NCBI GenBank assembly: GCA_003521845.1
Contig: DPHB01000007.1
Coordinates: forward strand, 49,985-57,300
DNA length: 7,316 nt
Direction of reading: 5' to 3'
Source: Oceanospirillaceae bacterium
Lineage (GTDB): Bacteria > Pseudomonadota > Gammaproteobacteria > Pseudomonadales > Balneatricaceae
The position numbers were made by a program, and so were the translations under genes. This document shows positions 1-5,971 of this stretch, in pieces. Positions within the stretch are counted from its first letter, which is position 1, and each line of letters opens with the position of its first letter. The notes beneath the pieces are model-generated. The model was not told the DNA's origin, ran no database searches, and saw nothing but the letters and a program-made list of their open reading frames with translations.

Positions 1-1
1 T

Positions 2-145
2 TATCATGCAGCATGGAATTCTTCTATGATCAGTGGCCAAGACATGGAAGCAGCGATGAAGGCTTTTATGGAAAAATCACAGGCTAACTATGATGACTTA
101 GAGCCAACACATTCATTTTGGGAAAAAGACGGTTTAGTTCCTTAA
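2..145 (+). CDS. C-terminal fragment of a probable enoyl-CoA hydratase/isomerase (crotonase-fold) protein
   Basis: This open frame enters from the left edge and stops at TAA 143-145, leaving 47 codons. The peptide runs from YHAAWNSSM through SGQDMEAAMKAFMEKSQ to WEKDGLVP. An aromatic/small-residue segment followed by 'xxDMxxxMxAFMEKxxxxY' resembles the last helix of crotonase-superfamily proteins, where a conserved 'G-hydrophobic-x-A-F-x-E-K-R' stretch precedes the terminus. If so, the full protein would act on acyl-CoA thioesters, for example in fatty-acid beta-oxidation. The catalytic core is outside the window, so the substrate cannot be told. The gene converges on yaaA and their ends overlap by 12 bp, and no intrinsic terminator is visible between them. 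The frame is convincing because it is the only one open across the segment; the family call rests on a short tail and is tentative. Confidence 0.45.
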   Translation, partial: YHAAWNSSMISGQDMEAAMKAFMEKSQANYDDLEPTHSFWEKDGLVP

Positions 146-901
146 AAAAACTGGTTCTGATTCAGTCGAAAGCTTTTTCGAGTATTTATAACCCTCAGCA
201 TCAAAATTCTTTAAGTCCTCAGACTTAGTAACTTTGTTCTTAATCATCCAGTGGCTCATGTAGCCGCGTGCTTTTTTGGCATAGAAACTAATAATTTTAT
301 ATTGGCCGTTTTTCTGATCTTTAAATACTGGGGTGATAATTTCTGCATCCAGGTGTTTGGCTTTGACAGCTTTGAAGTATTCGTTGGATGCCAGATTAAC
401 CAGAATGGGGTTGGCTTGCTGGCCAAGTTCTTGGTTAAGTTGCTGGGTGATTTGTTGATCCCAAAAAGTGTACAGGTCCTTGCCTTTATGGTTGGCAAAC
501 TTGGTGCCCATTTCTAGCCGATAAGCTTGCATGAGGTCCAATGGGCGTAATAGGCCATATAGGCCCGAGAGGATGCGCAGGTGAGATTGGGCCCAATTAA
601 GGTCTTGCGAGCTCAAGGTGTCGGCATCAAGGCCGGTGTAAACATCCCCTTTAAAAGCCAGTACAGATTGCTTGGCGTTGTGCTGGGTAAAAGGTTGCTG
701 CCAGGAGCCATAGCGGGCAACATTGAGCGCGGCTAACTTGTCACTCAATTTCATCAATACAGCCAATTCTTGTGGGCTAACTTCGCGCAGCTGTTCTATC
801 AGCTCTTGTGATTGGGCCAACATGTTGGGTTGTGTATGGGTATCGACGTGGGCCGGTGTTTCAAAATCAAGGGTTTTGGCTGGTGATAAGACAATGATCA
901 T
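134..901 (-). CDS. yaaA: Peroxide stress protein YaaA (DUF328/UPF0246)
   Basis: The 255-residue product matches the YaaA family in length (E. coli about 258) and in its conserved blocks. These are LSPAKTLDF at residues 5-13, KLSDKLAALNVARY near 51-64, AFKGDVYTGLDADTL near 82-96, LSGLYGLLRPLDLMQAYRLEMGT in the middle, NLASNEYFKAVK, and SFYAKKARGYMSHWMI towards the end. In E. coli YaaA is induced by hydrogen peroxide through OxyR and lowers free intracellular iron, protecting DNA and proteins from Fenton damage. It is cytoplasmic and reported to bind DNA; there is no signal peptide or membrane segment. The ATG at 899-901 is the family start (MIIVLSPAK) and is preceded on the minus strand by a weak AAGAG-like ribosome site. 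It is divergent from the kinase gene across 99 bp and convergent with the fragment at the left edge. No OxyR site could be recognised by eye. Confidence 0.96.
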   Translation of the reverse strand: MIIVLSPAKTLDFETPAHVDTHTQPNMLAQSQELIEQLREVSPQELAVLMKLSDKLAALNVARYGSWQQPFTQHNAKQSVLAFKGDVYTGLDADTLSSQDLNWAQSHLRILSGLYGLLRPLDLMQAYRLEMGTKFANHKGKDLYTFWDQQITQQLNQELGQQANPILVNLASNEYFKAVKAKHLDAEIITPVFKDQKNGQYKIISFYAKKARGYMSHWMIKNKVTKSEDLKNFDAEGYKYSKKLSTESEPVFLRN

Positions 902-1000
902 GATGAGACTCTTGCGGTAGTTGTAAACAGTTGGGCTGCATGCTGATGATGCAGTTTAAAGATTATAGCACTGTGGCTCAAGTAATGAGGGTGTTAAACT
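902..1000. promoter_or_regulatory. Divergent intergenic region between yaaA and the kinase gene
   Basis: These 99 bp must hold the start signals of both flanking genes. On the plus strand a poor promoter can be proposed: TTGGGC at 931-936, then TTTAAA at 955-960 after 18 bp, followed by an AT-rich GATTATAG. An inverted repeat, CTGCAT at 936-941 and ATGCAG at 949-954 with a 7-bp spacer, lies inside it and could be an operator. GAGG at 987-990 is the likely ribosome site for the plus-strand gene. None of these sites matches a named regulator well. Confidence 0.3.
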
Positions 1001-1588
1001 ATGGCCATGATAAGTCGTAACCAACTTCTACAAGACATACAGCAACAGAGTCAGCACAGACCATTGTTGATCGTTGCTATAGATGGCTACGCTGGGGCGG
1101 GTAAATCCACCTTAGCGGCTTGGCTTGCAGCGCATTTGGTGCAATGCCAGATAATATGCCTCGATGATTTCTATCGCCCCTTGTCTAGTGAACAGCAAGT
1201 CCTGTTGCAAGCTGAAGAAGCTGTGCAAGCTTATCTGCATACCGCCGATGTTGTTGCGCAGATACTTGCTCCGCTGCGGGAAGGTCGGCAAGCTGTCTGG
1301 CAGGCTTTGGATTGGTTATCACAAAGCTGGCTGCCAAGAGTGCCGCTACAGCCTCAAGGTGTGATCTTATTGGAAGGCGTGTTTTCTACCCATGCGAGTT
1401 TTCAGCCTTGGTTGGACAATAGTGTTTTGGTCACCGCCGATCCGCAAACTCGCAGCCAACGAGTACTTGCTAGGCCACAAGCAGACACCGCTTGGGTGGC
1501 ACACTGGCAAGCGACAGAAGATTGGTTTCATCACGTCCGTGCCACTCCGCAAAGTGTGGATTGGCTTGTTGCTGGCGATAGTTATTAG
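1001..1588 (+). CDS. Uridine-kinase-like P-loop NTPase, substrate unknown
   Basis: The 195-residue product is a P-loop kinase. It has a perfect Walker A motif GYAGAGKS at residues 29-36 after a short N-terminal helix and a hydrophobic strand (LLIVAID). LDDFYRP at 54-60 matches the acidic substrate-side motif of the uridine kinase/phosphoribulokinase group. A hydrophobic strand ending in LLEGVFS (123-129) corresponds to the Walker B-like strand, and arginine-rich RSQRVLAR near 152 suits a lid. A tail with W-H-W-x-x-x-E-D-W and a final D-W-L-V-A-G-D is typical of small 'uridine kinase' homologues. The family transfers phosphate from ATP to nucleosides or other small hydroxylated compounds; which one cannot be read here. 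It is shorter than genuine Udk (about 213 residues), so the call stays general. ATG 1001 is favoured by GAGG at 987-990; ATG 1007 is an in-frame alternative. It stands alone, divergent from yaaA. Confidence 0.8.
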   Translation: MAMISRNQLLQDIQQQSQHRPLLIVAIDGYAGAGKSTLAAWLAAHLVQCQIICLDDFYRPLSSEQQVLLQAEEAVQAYLHTADVVAQILAPLREGRQAVWQALDWLSQSWLPRVPLQPQGVILLEGVFSTHASFQPWLDNSVLVTADPQTRSQRVLARPQADTAWVAHWQATEDWFHHVRATPQSVDWLVAGDSY

Positions 1589-1654
1589 TATGAGCTGATT
1601 GCAAGGCGCTGGGTAAAGTCCTATTGGTGCTCGCGCAAGTTTTCTAGAAGCTCC

Positions 1655-1684
1655 AATATTGGCATGAAAAATGCCAAATATTTT
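1655..1684 (+). terminator. Hairpin after the kinase gene, possible weak terminator
   Basis: TTGGCAT (1659-1665) and ATGCCAA (1671-1677) form a perfect 7-bp stem with a GAAAA loop. The arms can be extended to 1655 and 1682 with one bulged base. The following sequence is T-rich (ATATTTTCC) but lacks a clean T-run, and the stem is poor in G+C. It lies about 70 bp after the kinase stop codon. Confidence 0.35.
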
Positions 1685-1722
1685 CCTTAATAAAGGCGTT
1701 TAAAAAACATTTTGGCTGTAGC

Positions 1723-1760
1723 CCTTGACGTGTCTGCGGTTGCAATATGTCAAGGTTTTT
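1723..1760 (+). terminator. Candidate intrinsic terminator
   Basis: CCTTGAC (1723-1729) pairs with GTCAAGG (1749-1755), immediately followed by five T (1756-1760). Inside the 19-base loop TGC-GGTT-GCA can form a small apical helix. The G+C-bearing stem plus T-run fits an intrinsic terminator ending readthrough from the kinase gene before the nrdA promoter region. The interior mismatches make it moderate rather than certain. Confidence 0.45.
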
Positions 1761-1786
1761 GAACAAAAAAAAGAGCACTTTTTTGC

Positions 1787-1815
1787 TTGATTTTAGTTGA
1801 GTGAATATCTATATT
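1787..1815 (+). promoter_or_regulatory. Candidate sigma70 promoter for nrdA
   Basis: TTGATT (1787-1792, 4 of 6 matches to TTGACA) and TATATT (1810-1815, 5 of 6 matches to TATAAT) are separated by 17 bp. A run of A and T tracts at 1765-1784 lies directly upstream, where an UP element would be. Transcription from here would start near 1822, upstream of the NrdR boxes. A poorer alternative is TTGTGT (1855-1860), 17 bp, TAGTAT (1878-1883), which would place the boxes on the promoter itself, as is usual for nrdAB. Confidence 0.4.
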
Positions 1816-1837
1816 TGGTGCCCATTCGAGGGTGAAT

Positions 1838-1885
1838 CCACTATATATAGTGTTTTGTGTTAAAAAACAACACTATATAGTATTT
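1838..1885 (+). promoter_or_regulatory. Pair of NrdR boxes upstream of nrdA
   Basis: Box 1 (1838-1853) contains a perfect 14-bp palindrome CACTATATATAGTG. It matches the NrdR box consensus ACACTATATATAGTGT at 15 of 16 positions. Box 2 (1870-1885) begins ACACTATATA and matches at 12 of 16 positions. The centres lie 32 bp apart, three helical turns, which is the spacing known for paired NrdR boxes. NrdR is an ATP/dATP-sensing zinc-finger and ATP-cone repressor of ribonucleotide reductase genes. The position directly before nrdA makes the assignment strong even though nrdR is not in the window. Confidence 0.88.
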
Positions 1886-1984
1886 GCCCTTATATAGCTC
1901 ACTCGTGTCGAGTGATGAGCGGCCAAAGAGCACGCAAAGCAACAATAATACAATTTCAAGTTTGAACAAAAGCAAAGGCATAAC

Positions 1985-4243
1985 ATGCAAGACTTAATGG
2001 TGACGAAACGCGACGGTGAGCAGGAAAAAATTGACCTGGAAAAGATTCACCGCGTAATCCATTGGGCCGCAGAAGGTTTGCAAAACGTTTCTGTATCCCA
2101 AGTAGAAATCAAATCCCATATTCAGTTCTTCGACGGTATTCGCACCGAAGACATTCATGAAACCATCATTAAGTCAGCAGCTGACCTGATCTCCGAAGAG
2201 ACTCCGGATTATCAGTACCTGTCTGCGCGCTTGGCTATTTTCCATTTGCGCAAAAGGGCCTTTGGTCAATTTGAGCCACCTCATCTTTATGATCATGTAC
2301 AAAAGATGGTGGCCGATGGTCGTTACGACCAAGCCTTGTCTACAGATTACACGCAAGCTGAATACAATGAGTTGAACGAGCACCTTGATCATGCCCGTGA
2401 TATGAACTTTAGCTATGCTGCCGTAAAGCAGATGGAAGGCAAGTACCTAGTACAAAACCGCGTTACAGGTGAAATCTACGAAAGCCCGCAAATCCTTTAT
2501 ATGTTGGTTGGCGCCTGCTTATTCTCTGGCTACCCAGTGGCGACGCGCCTTGGTTATGTGAAGCGCTTTTACGATGCGTGCTCTTTGTTCAAGCTTTCTT
2601 TGCCAACGCCTATTATGGCGGGTGTACGTACACCTACTCGTCAGTTTAGTTCTTGTGTATTGATCGAATGTGGTGATTCTCTCGATTCCATTAATGCCAC
2701 AGCTAGTGCCATTATTAAGTACGTGAGTCAACGCGCCGGTATCGGTATTAACGCTGGTCGTATTCGCGCCCTCGGTAGTCCTATTCGTGGTGGTGAAGCC
2801 TTTCATACGGGCATGATTCCCTTTATTAAACACTTCCAAACGGCCGTTAAGAGCTGCTCGCAAGGTGGTGTGCGTGGCGGTGCAGCCACACTGTTCTACC
2901 CAATTTGGCACTTGGAGGTTGAGTCCTTGTTGGTGTTGAAGAATAACCGTGGCGTGGAAGAGAACCGTGCTCGTCATATGGATTATGGTGTGCAGTTCAA
3001 CCGCTTAATGTATAAGCGTTTGATTAAGGGCGGCAACATTACTATGTTTAGCCCATCTGATGTACCAGGCATGTACGATGCCTTCTTTGAAGACCAAGAC
3101 TTGTTTGAAAAGCTTTATGAAGCCGCAGAAAATGACCCTGCTATTCGTAAGCGCACCGTTAAGGCTGTGGATCTATTCAGTAAGTTTGCCCAGGAACGTG
3201 CGCAAACGGGGCGTATCTACCTACAGAACGTTGACCACTGTAATACGCGTAGTGCCTTTGATCCGGCCAAAGCGCCTGTGCGTCAAAGTAACTTATGTTT
3301 GGAAATCGCGCTGCCAACGGCACCCATGGAAACCATTGATGATCCCAATGGCGAAATTGCTTTGTGCACCTTGTCGGCCTTTAACCTAGGCGCCCTAGAA
3401 AATCTGGAAGAACTGGAAAACCTGTCCGATCTAATTGTACGTGCTTTGGACAGCTTGTTAGATTACCAAGAATACCCCATGCCTGCGGCTTATCGCGCTA
3501 GCATGCAACGCCGTACTCTAGGTGTGGGTGTGACCAACTATGCCTATTACCTCGCTAAGAACGGCGTGCGCTACTCTGACGGTTCGGCTAACAACCTGAC
3601 GCACCGTACGTTTGAAGCGGTACAGTATTATTTGCTTAAAGCTTCCAACAACTTAGCCCAAGAACAGGGTGCTTGCCCAGCCTTTGGTGATACCTTCTAT
3701 GCGCAAGGCAAGATGCCTATTGATACCTACAAGAAGGACGTGGATAAGTTCTGTGATGAAGCCTTGCATTTGGATTGGGACGCCTTGCGCACCAGCATTC
3801 TAGAGCACGGCTTGCGTAACAGCACCATGACTGCCCTGATGCCTTGTGAAACCTCTAGCCAAATCACCAACAGCACCAACGGTATTGAACCGCCACGTGG
3901 TTTTGTCAGTGTCAAGGCGAGTAAGGACGGTATTTTGAAGCAGGTAGTGCCTGAATTCGAACGCCTAAAAGACAACTATGAGTTGTTATGGAGTATTCCT
4001 AACAACGAAGGCTACTTGCAGCTAATCGGCATTATGCAGAAGTTTGTGGATCAGGCTATTTCGGCCAACACCAACTATGATCCTGCACGCTTTGAAAACG
4101 ACAAGGTACCAATGAAACAGCTGCTTAAAGACTTGCTGACGGCCTACAAGTACGGTGTTAAAACCTTGTACTACCACAACACCCGTGATGGTGCCGATGA
4201 TGGCCAAGACGATGGTTGTGACGGCGGCGCTTGCAAACTCTAA
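1985..4243 (+). CDS. nrdA: Ribonucleoside-diphosphate reductase class Ia, alpha (large) subunit
   Basis: The 752-residue product aligns along its full length with E. coli NrdA (761 residues, recalled). The N-terminal ATP cone (about 5-95) starts VTKRDG and holds the nucleotide-contact histidines H58 and H87. This cone senses ATP/dATP for overall activity. The ten-stranded barrel carries the redox cysteine pair C224 (FSSCVLIE) and C461 (ALCTLSAFN). The active-site set is N436, C438 (thiyl radical) and E440 in SNLCLE. Radical-transfer tyrosines are Y729-Y730 (TLYYHNTRD), and the swinging C-terminal pair is C745 and C750 (GCDGGACKL). The enzyme reduces ribonucleoside diphosphates to deoxy forms in the cytoplasm, with NrdB supplying the radical and thioredoxin or glutaredoxin the electrons. 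The tail between Y730 and C745 is eight residues shorter than in E. coli. ATG 1985 follows AAAGG by six bases. It is the first gene of an nrdA-nrdB operon under a probable NrdR repressor. Confidence 0.99.
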   Translation: MQDLMVTKRDGEQEKIDLEKIHRVIHWAAEGLQNVSVSQVEIKSHIQFFDGIRTEDIHETIIKSAADLISEETPDYQYLSARLAIFHLRKRAFGQFEPPHLYDHVQKMVADGRYDQALSTDYTQAEYNELNEHLDHARDMNFSYAAVKQMEGKYLVQNRVTGEIYESPQILYMLVGACLFSGYPVATRLGYVKRFYDACSLFKLSLPTPIMAGVRTPTRQFSSCVLIECGDSLDSINATASAIIKYVSQRAGIGINAGRIRALGSPIRGGEAFHTGMIPFIKHFQTAVKSCSQGGVRGGAATLFYPIWHLEVESLLVLKNNRGVEENRARHMDYGVQFNRLMYKRLIKGGNITMFSPSDVPGMYDAFFEDQDLFEKLYEAAENDPAIRKRTVKAVDLFSKFAQERAQTGRIYLQNVDHCNTRSAFDPAKAPVRQSNLCLEIALPTAPMETIDDPNGEIALCTLSAFNLGALENLEELENLSDLIVRALDSLLDYQEYPMPAAYRASMQRRTLGVGVTNYAYYLAKNGVRYSDGSANNLTHRTFEAVQYYLLKASNNLAQEQGACPAFGDTFYAQGKMPIDTYKKDVDKFCDEALHLDWDALRTSILEHGLRNSTMTALMPCETSSQITNSTNGIEPPRGFVSVKASKDGILKQVVPEFERLKDNYELLWSIPNNEGYLQLIGIMQKFVDQAISANTNYDPARFENDKVPMKQLLKDLLTAYKYGVKTLYYHNTRDGADDGQDDGCDGGACKL

Positions 4244-4281
4244 ACCCTTATTAATGTATTCTATAATTTAAAGAAATTAGT

Positions 4282-5415
4282 ATGACCTACTCTACTTTTA
4301 ACAAGACCAAAAATAATGCTCTGAAAGAACCCATGTTCTTTGGTCAAAATGTCAATGTTGCTCGTTATGACCAACAGCGCCATGCTATTTTTGAGAAGTT
4401 AATTGAAAAACAGCTGTCCTTCTTCTGGCGCCCAGAAGAAGTTGATCTGTCCACCGACCGTAAAGACTTTATGGCTATGGCAGAACATGAAAAGCACATT
4501 TTCTTGAGCAACCTAAAATACCAGACCTTGCTCGATAGTGTGCAAGGTCGCTCTCCTAACGTGGCATTTTTACCAGTGGTATCTTTGCCTGAGTTAGAAA
4601 CCTGGCTAGAAACCTGGTCCTTTAGCGAAACCGTACACAGCCGTAGCTATACACATATTATTCGTAACGTAGTCGCTGACCCTAATATGGTATTTGACGA
4701 TATCGTCGACAACCCAGAAATTGTCAAACGCGCTGAATCTGTCACCCGTTATTACGACGAGTTTATTGCCAAGTGCAACCTATACAATTTGGTTGGCGAA
4801 GGTGAACATGTGCTAAACGGCGAAACTCAGGTGGTAAACTTGCGTGAACTCAAGCGCCTGATGTACCTGACGGTCGCCTCTGTGAATGTTTTGGAAGCCG
4901 TGCGCTTTTACGTAAGCTTTGCTTGTAGTTTTGCTTTTGCTGAGCGCGCCATCATGGAAGGCAACGCTAAGGTCATCAAGTTGATAGCGCGTGATGAAGC
5001 CCTCCATCTTGCTGGTACTCAGCATATGTTGAACCTGATGGCCAACGGACAAGACGACCCAGAAATGGTGGATATTGCCGCCTCTTGTAAAGAGGAAGTG
5101 CGAGCGATCTTTATGGAAGCCGCGGAGCAAGAAAAGGAGTGGGCTAGCTACTTGTTTAGAGACGGCTCCATGATTGGCTTGAACGCCGAAATCCTGAAAG
5201 AATACGTAGAGTATATCTCTAATGTACGTATCCGTGCCTTGGGGTTTGAGGACCTGTTCCCTGGCCGCAATGCCAACCCGCTACCTTGGATGAACGCCTG
5301 GTTGGTGAGTGACAACGTACAGGTAGCACCACAAGAAGCTGAAATTAGCTCTTACCTAGTAGGCGCTATCGACAGTGACATGGATGATGCCGATTTCGAT
5401 GATTTCGACCTCTAA
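4282..5415 (+). CDS. nrdB: Ribonucleoside-diphosphate reductase class Ia, beta (small) subunit
   Basis: The 377-residue product matches E. coli NrdB (376) nearly throughout. The diiron ligands are all present: D85, E116, H119, E205, E239 and H242, counting Met as 1. So is the radical tyrosine Y123 in ETVHSRSYTHIIR. The ferritin-like helical bundle thus houses a diferric-tyrosyl cofactor, whose radical is passed to NrdA. The C-terminal tail ends in acidic residues and DFDL, comparable to the E. coli tail that docks on NrdA. The gene starts at ATG 4282, 38 bp after nrdA; an AAGAAA stretch just upstream is a weak ribosome site, so coupling to nrdA expression is likely. The only length difference from E. 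coli is one extra residue in the region near FEDLFPGRNANPLPW. A strong terminator follows the gene, before yfaE. Confidence 0.99.
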   Translation: MTYSTFNKTKNNALKEPMFFGQNVNVARYDQQRHAIFEKLIEKQLSFFWRPEEVDLSTDRKDFMAMAEHEKHIFLSNLKYQTLLDSVQGRSPNVAFLPVVSLPELETWLETWSFSETVHSRSYTHIIRNVVADPNMVFDDIVDNPEIVKRAESVTRYYDEFIAKCNLYNLVGEGEHVLNGETQVVNLRELKRLMYLTVASVNVLEAVRFYVSFACSFAFAERAIMEGNAKVIKLIARDEALHLAGTQHMLNLMANGQDDPEMVDIAASCKEEVRAIFMEAAEQEKEWASYLFRDGSMIGLNAEILKEYVEYISNVRIRALGFEDLFPGRNANPLPWMNAWLVSDNVQVAPQEAEISSYLVGAIDSDMDDADFDDFDL

Positions 5416-5440
5416 GTAACACCGCCACACAAGGATAAAT

Positions 5441-5473
5441 GGGGACAGGTGGCAATCATCTGTCCTCTTTTTT
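5441..5473 (+). terminator. Strong intrinsic terminator after nrdB
   Basis: An 11-bp stem, GGGGACAGGTG (5441-5451) with CATCTGTCCTC (5457-5467), includes two G-U wobbles and closes a five-base loop (GCAAT). It is followed at once by six T (5468-5473). It lies 25 bp after the nrdB stop codon. This is the clearest terminator in the window and should end most nrdAB transcripts. Confidence 0.9.
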
Positions 5474-5499
5474 ATGTACAGGATGTACTGTAGACCCAA

Positions 5500-5560
5500 A
5501 GCACTCGCTGCGCTCACGGGGCCGGCTCTGCCGCGGTGACATGGATGTCATGGAGCGGCG
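5500..5560 (+). repeat. G+C-rich palindromic segment directly before yfaE
   Basis: This short segment is much richer in G+C than the other leaders here. It holds CGGC-tct-GCCG (5523-5533) and the palindromic halves TGACAT (5537-5542) and ATGTCA (5545-5550), framed by GCCGC (5530-5534) and GCGGC (5555-5559). The last two sets can fold into one interrupted hairpin, with a TGGA apical loop, ending just before the yfaE start codon. GGAG at 5552-5555 is the likely ribosome site, five bases from ATG 5561, and sits inside the hairpin. The arrangement resembles a dispersed palindromic repeat unit, but only one copy is visible. Confidence 0.4.
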
Positions 5561-5836
5561 ATGAATCTTCATTTACTAACGAACTTTATGACTAGAGTCA
5601 CCGTCAATAAAAGCATTGTCTTTGACTATGATGCCGAATTTTCTTTGCTAGATAGCATGGAAGAAAACGAGGTGCCTGTTACTTACAACTGCCGAGGTGG
5701 CTATTGTGGCTTGTGCAAAGTGAAATTAACCCAGGGCAAGGTGACTTGGGTGCAAGATAGTTTGGTGACCTTGCAAAGCGACGACGTACTGACCTGTTGC
5801 TGCGTCCCCGATGGGCCTATCTCGATTGAAACCTAG
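5561..5836 (+). CDS. yfaE: YfaE-like [2Fe-2S] ferredoxin for NrdB cofactor maintenance
   Basis: The product has 91 residues from ATG 5561, or 82 from ATG 5588. It is a plant-type ferredoxin with the cluster motif C44-x4-C49-x2-C52 (CRGGYCGLC) and the fourth ligand in the CCC run at 79-81, most likely C79 by alignment of LTC with other ferredoxins. E. coli YfaE (84 residues) has the same CREGYCGSC and CCC features and is encoded next to nrdB. It delivers electrons, and probably iron, to rebuild the diferric-tyrosyl cofactor of NrdB. Start choice is open: ATG 5561 has GGAG five bases upstream, whereas M10 at 5588 (MTRVTV) aligns with the E. coli start MARVTL but has no visible ribosome site. 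It lies 145 bp after nrdB, beyond a strong terminator, so it may have its own promoter or depend on readthrough. An insertion sequence begins shortly after its stop. Confidence 0.93.
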   Translation: MNLHLLTNFMTRVTVNKSIVFDYDAEFSLLDSMEENEVPVTYNCRGGYCGLCKVKLTQGKVTWVQDSLVTLQSDDVLTCCCVPDGPISIET

Positions 5837-5872
5837 GGACTGGCTTTTTTGCGTAGCAAAAGTGCCTGATGA

Positions 5873-5971
5873 GATGGACGCTCCCAAGAGCACGTGAGTG
5901 CATACGGCGTCGCAATGCGCCAAACTGATATTGCCTTAAAAACAATTCAGTTAAAAACAGGAGCGTCCATC
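5873..5971 (+). promoter_or_regulatory. Structured transposase leader closed by a perfect 12-bp inverted repeat
   Basis: GATGGACGCTCC (5873-5884) is exactly complementary to GGAGCGTCCATC (5960-5971). Three hairpins lie between the arms: GCAC/GTGC (5890-5893, 5898-5901), GGCG/CGCC (5906-5909, 5918-5921), and AACTGA-t-ATTG with CAAT-TCAGTT (5923-5933, 5943-5952), ten pairs with one bulge. The whole can fold as a four-way, cloverleaf-like junction. The right outer arm contains most of the Shine-Dalgarno AGGAG (5959-5963) and ends one base before the start codon at 5972. In a transcript entering from outside, translation of the transposase should therefore be blocked. Confidence 0.6.

Larger units (their letters stand above)
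1589..1984. other. 396-bp gene-free region: kinase 3' end and nrdA control region
   Basis: No convincing gene is present on either strand. In order, the stretch holds a hairpin at 1655-1682, a hairpin with a T-run at 1723-1760, and an A/T-rich hairpin AAAAAAG-agca-CTTTTTT at 1767-1784. A promoter candidate follows at 1787-1815, then two NrdR-type boxes at 1838-1885 and an nrdA leader of about 100 bp with an AAAGG ribosome site at 1974-1978, six bases before the ATG. It is markedly richer in A+T than the flanking genes. Confidence 0.75.

Noticed and set aside
1801..1990. DnaA boxes upstream of nrdA, as in E. coli
   Set aside because: No sequence close to TTATNCACA is present on either strand; the nearest match near 1834-1842 agrees at only about six of nine positions.
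2519..2977. Long open frame on the minus strand inside nrdA (152 codons)
   Set aside because: It is a shadow of the strongly conserved nrdA reading frame. Its translation has the low-complexity, Thr-rich look of antisense frames and resembles no family I know.
5844..5861. Hairpin TTTTGC-gta-GCAAAA as a yfaE terminator
   Set aside because: The stem is A/T-rich and no T-run follows on the plus strand, so it does not meet the usual pattern.
5894..5971. Upstream GTG start extending the transposase by 26 residues
   Set aside because: It has no ribosome site and the extra residues cross the structured leader. The ATG at 5972 has AGGAG at good spacing and gives the usual family N-terminus.
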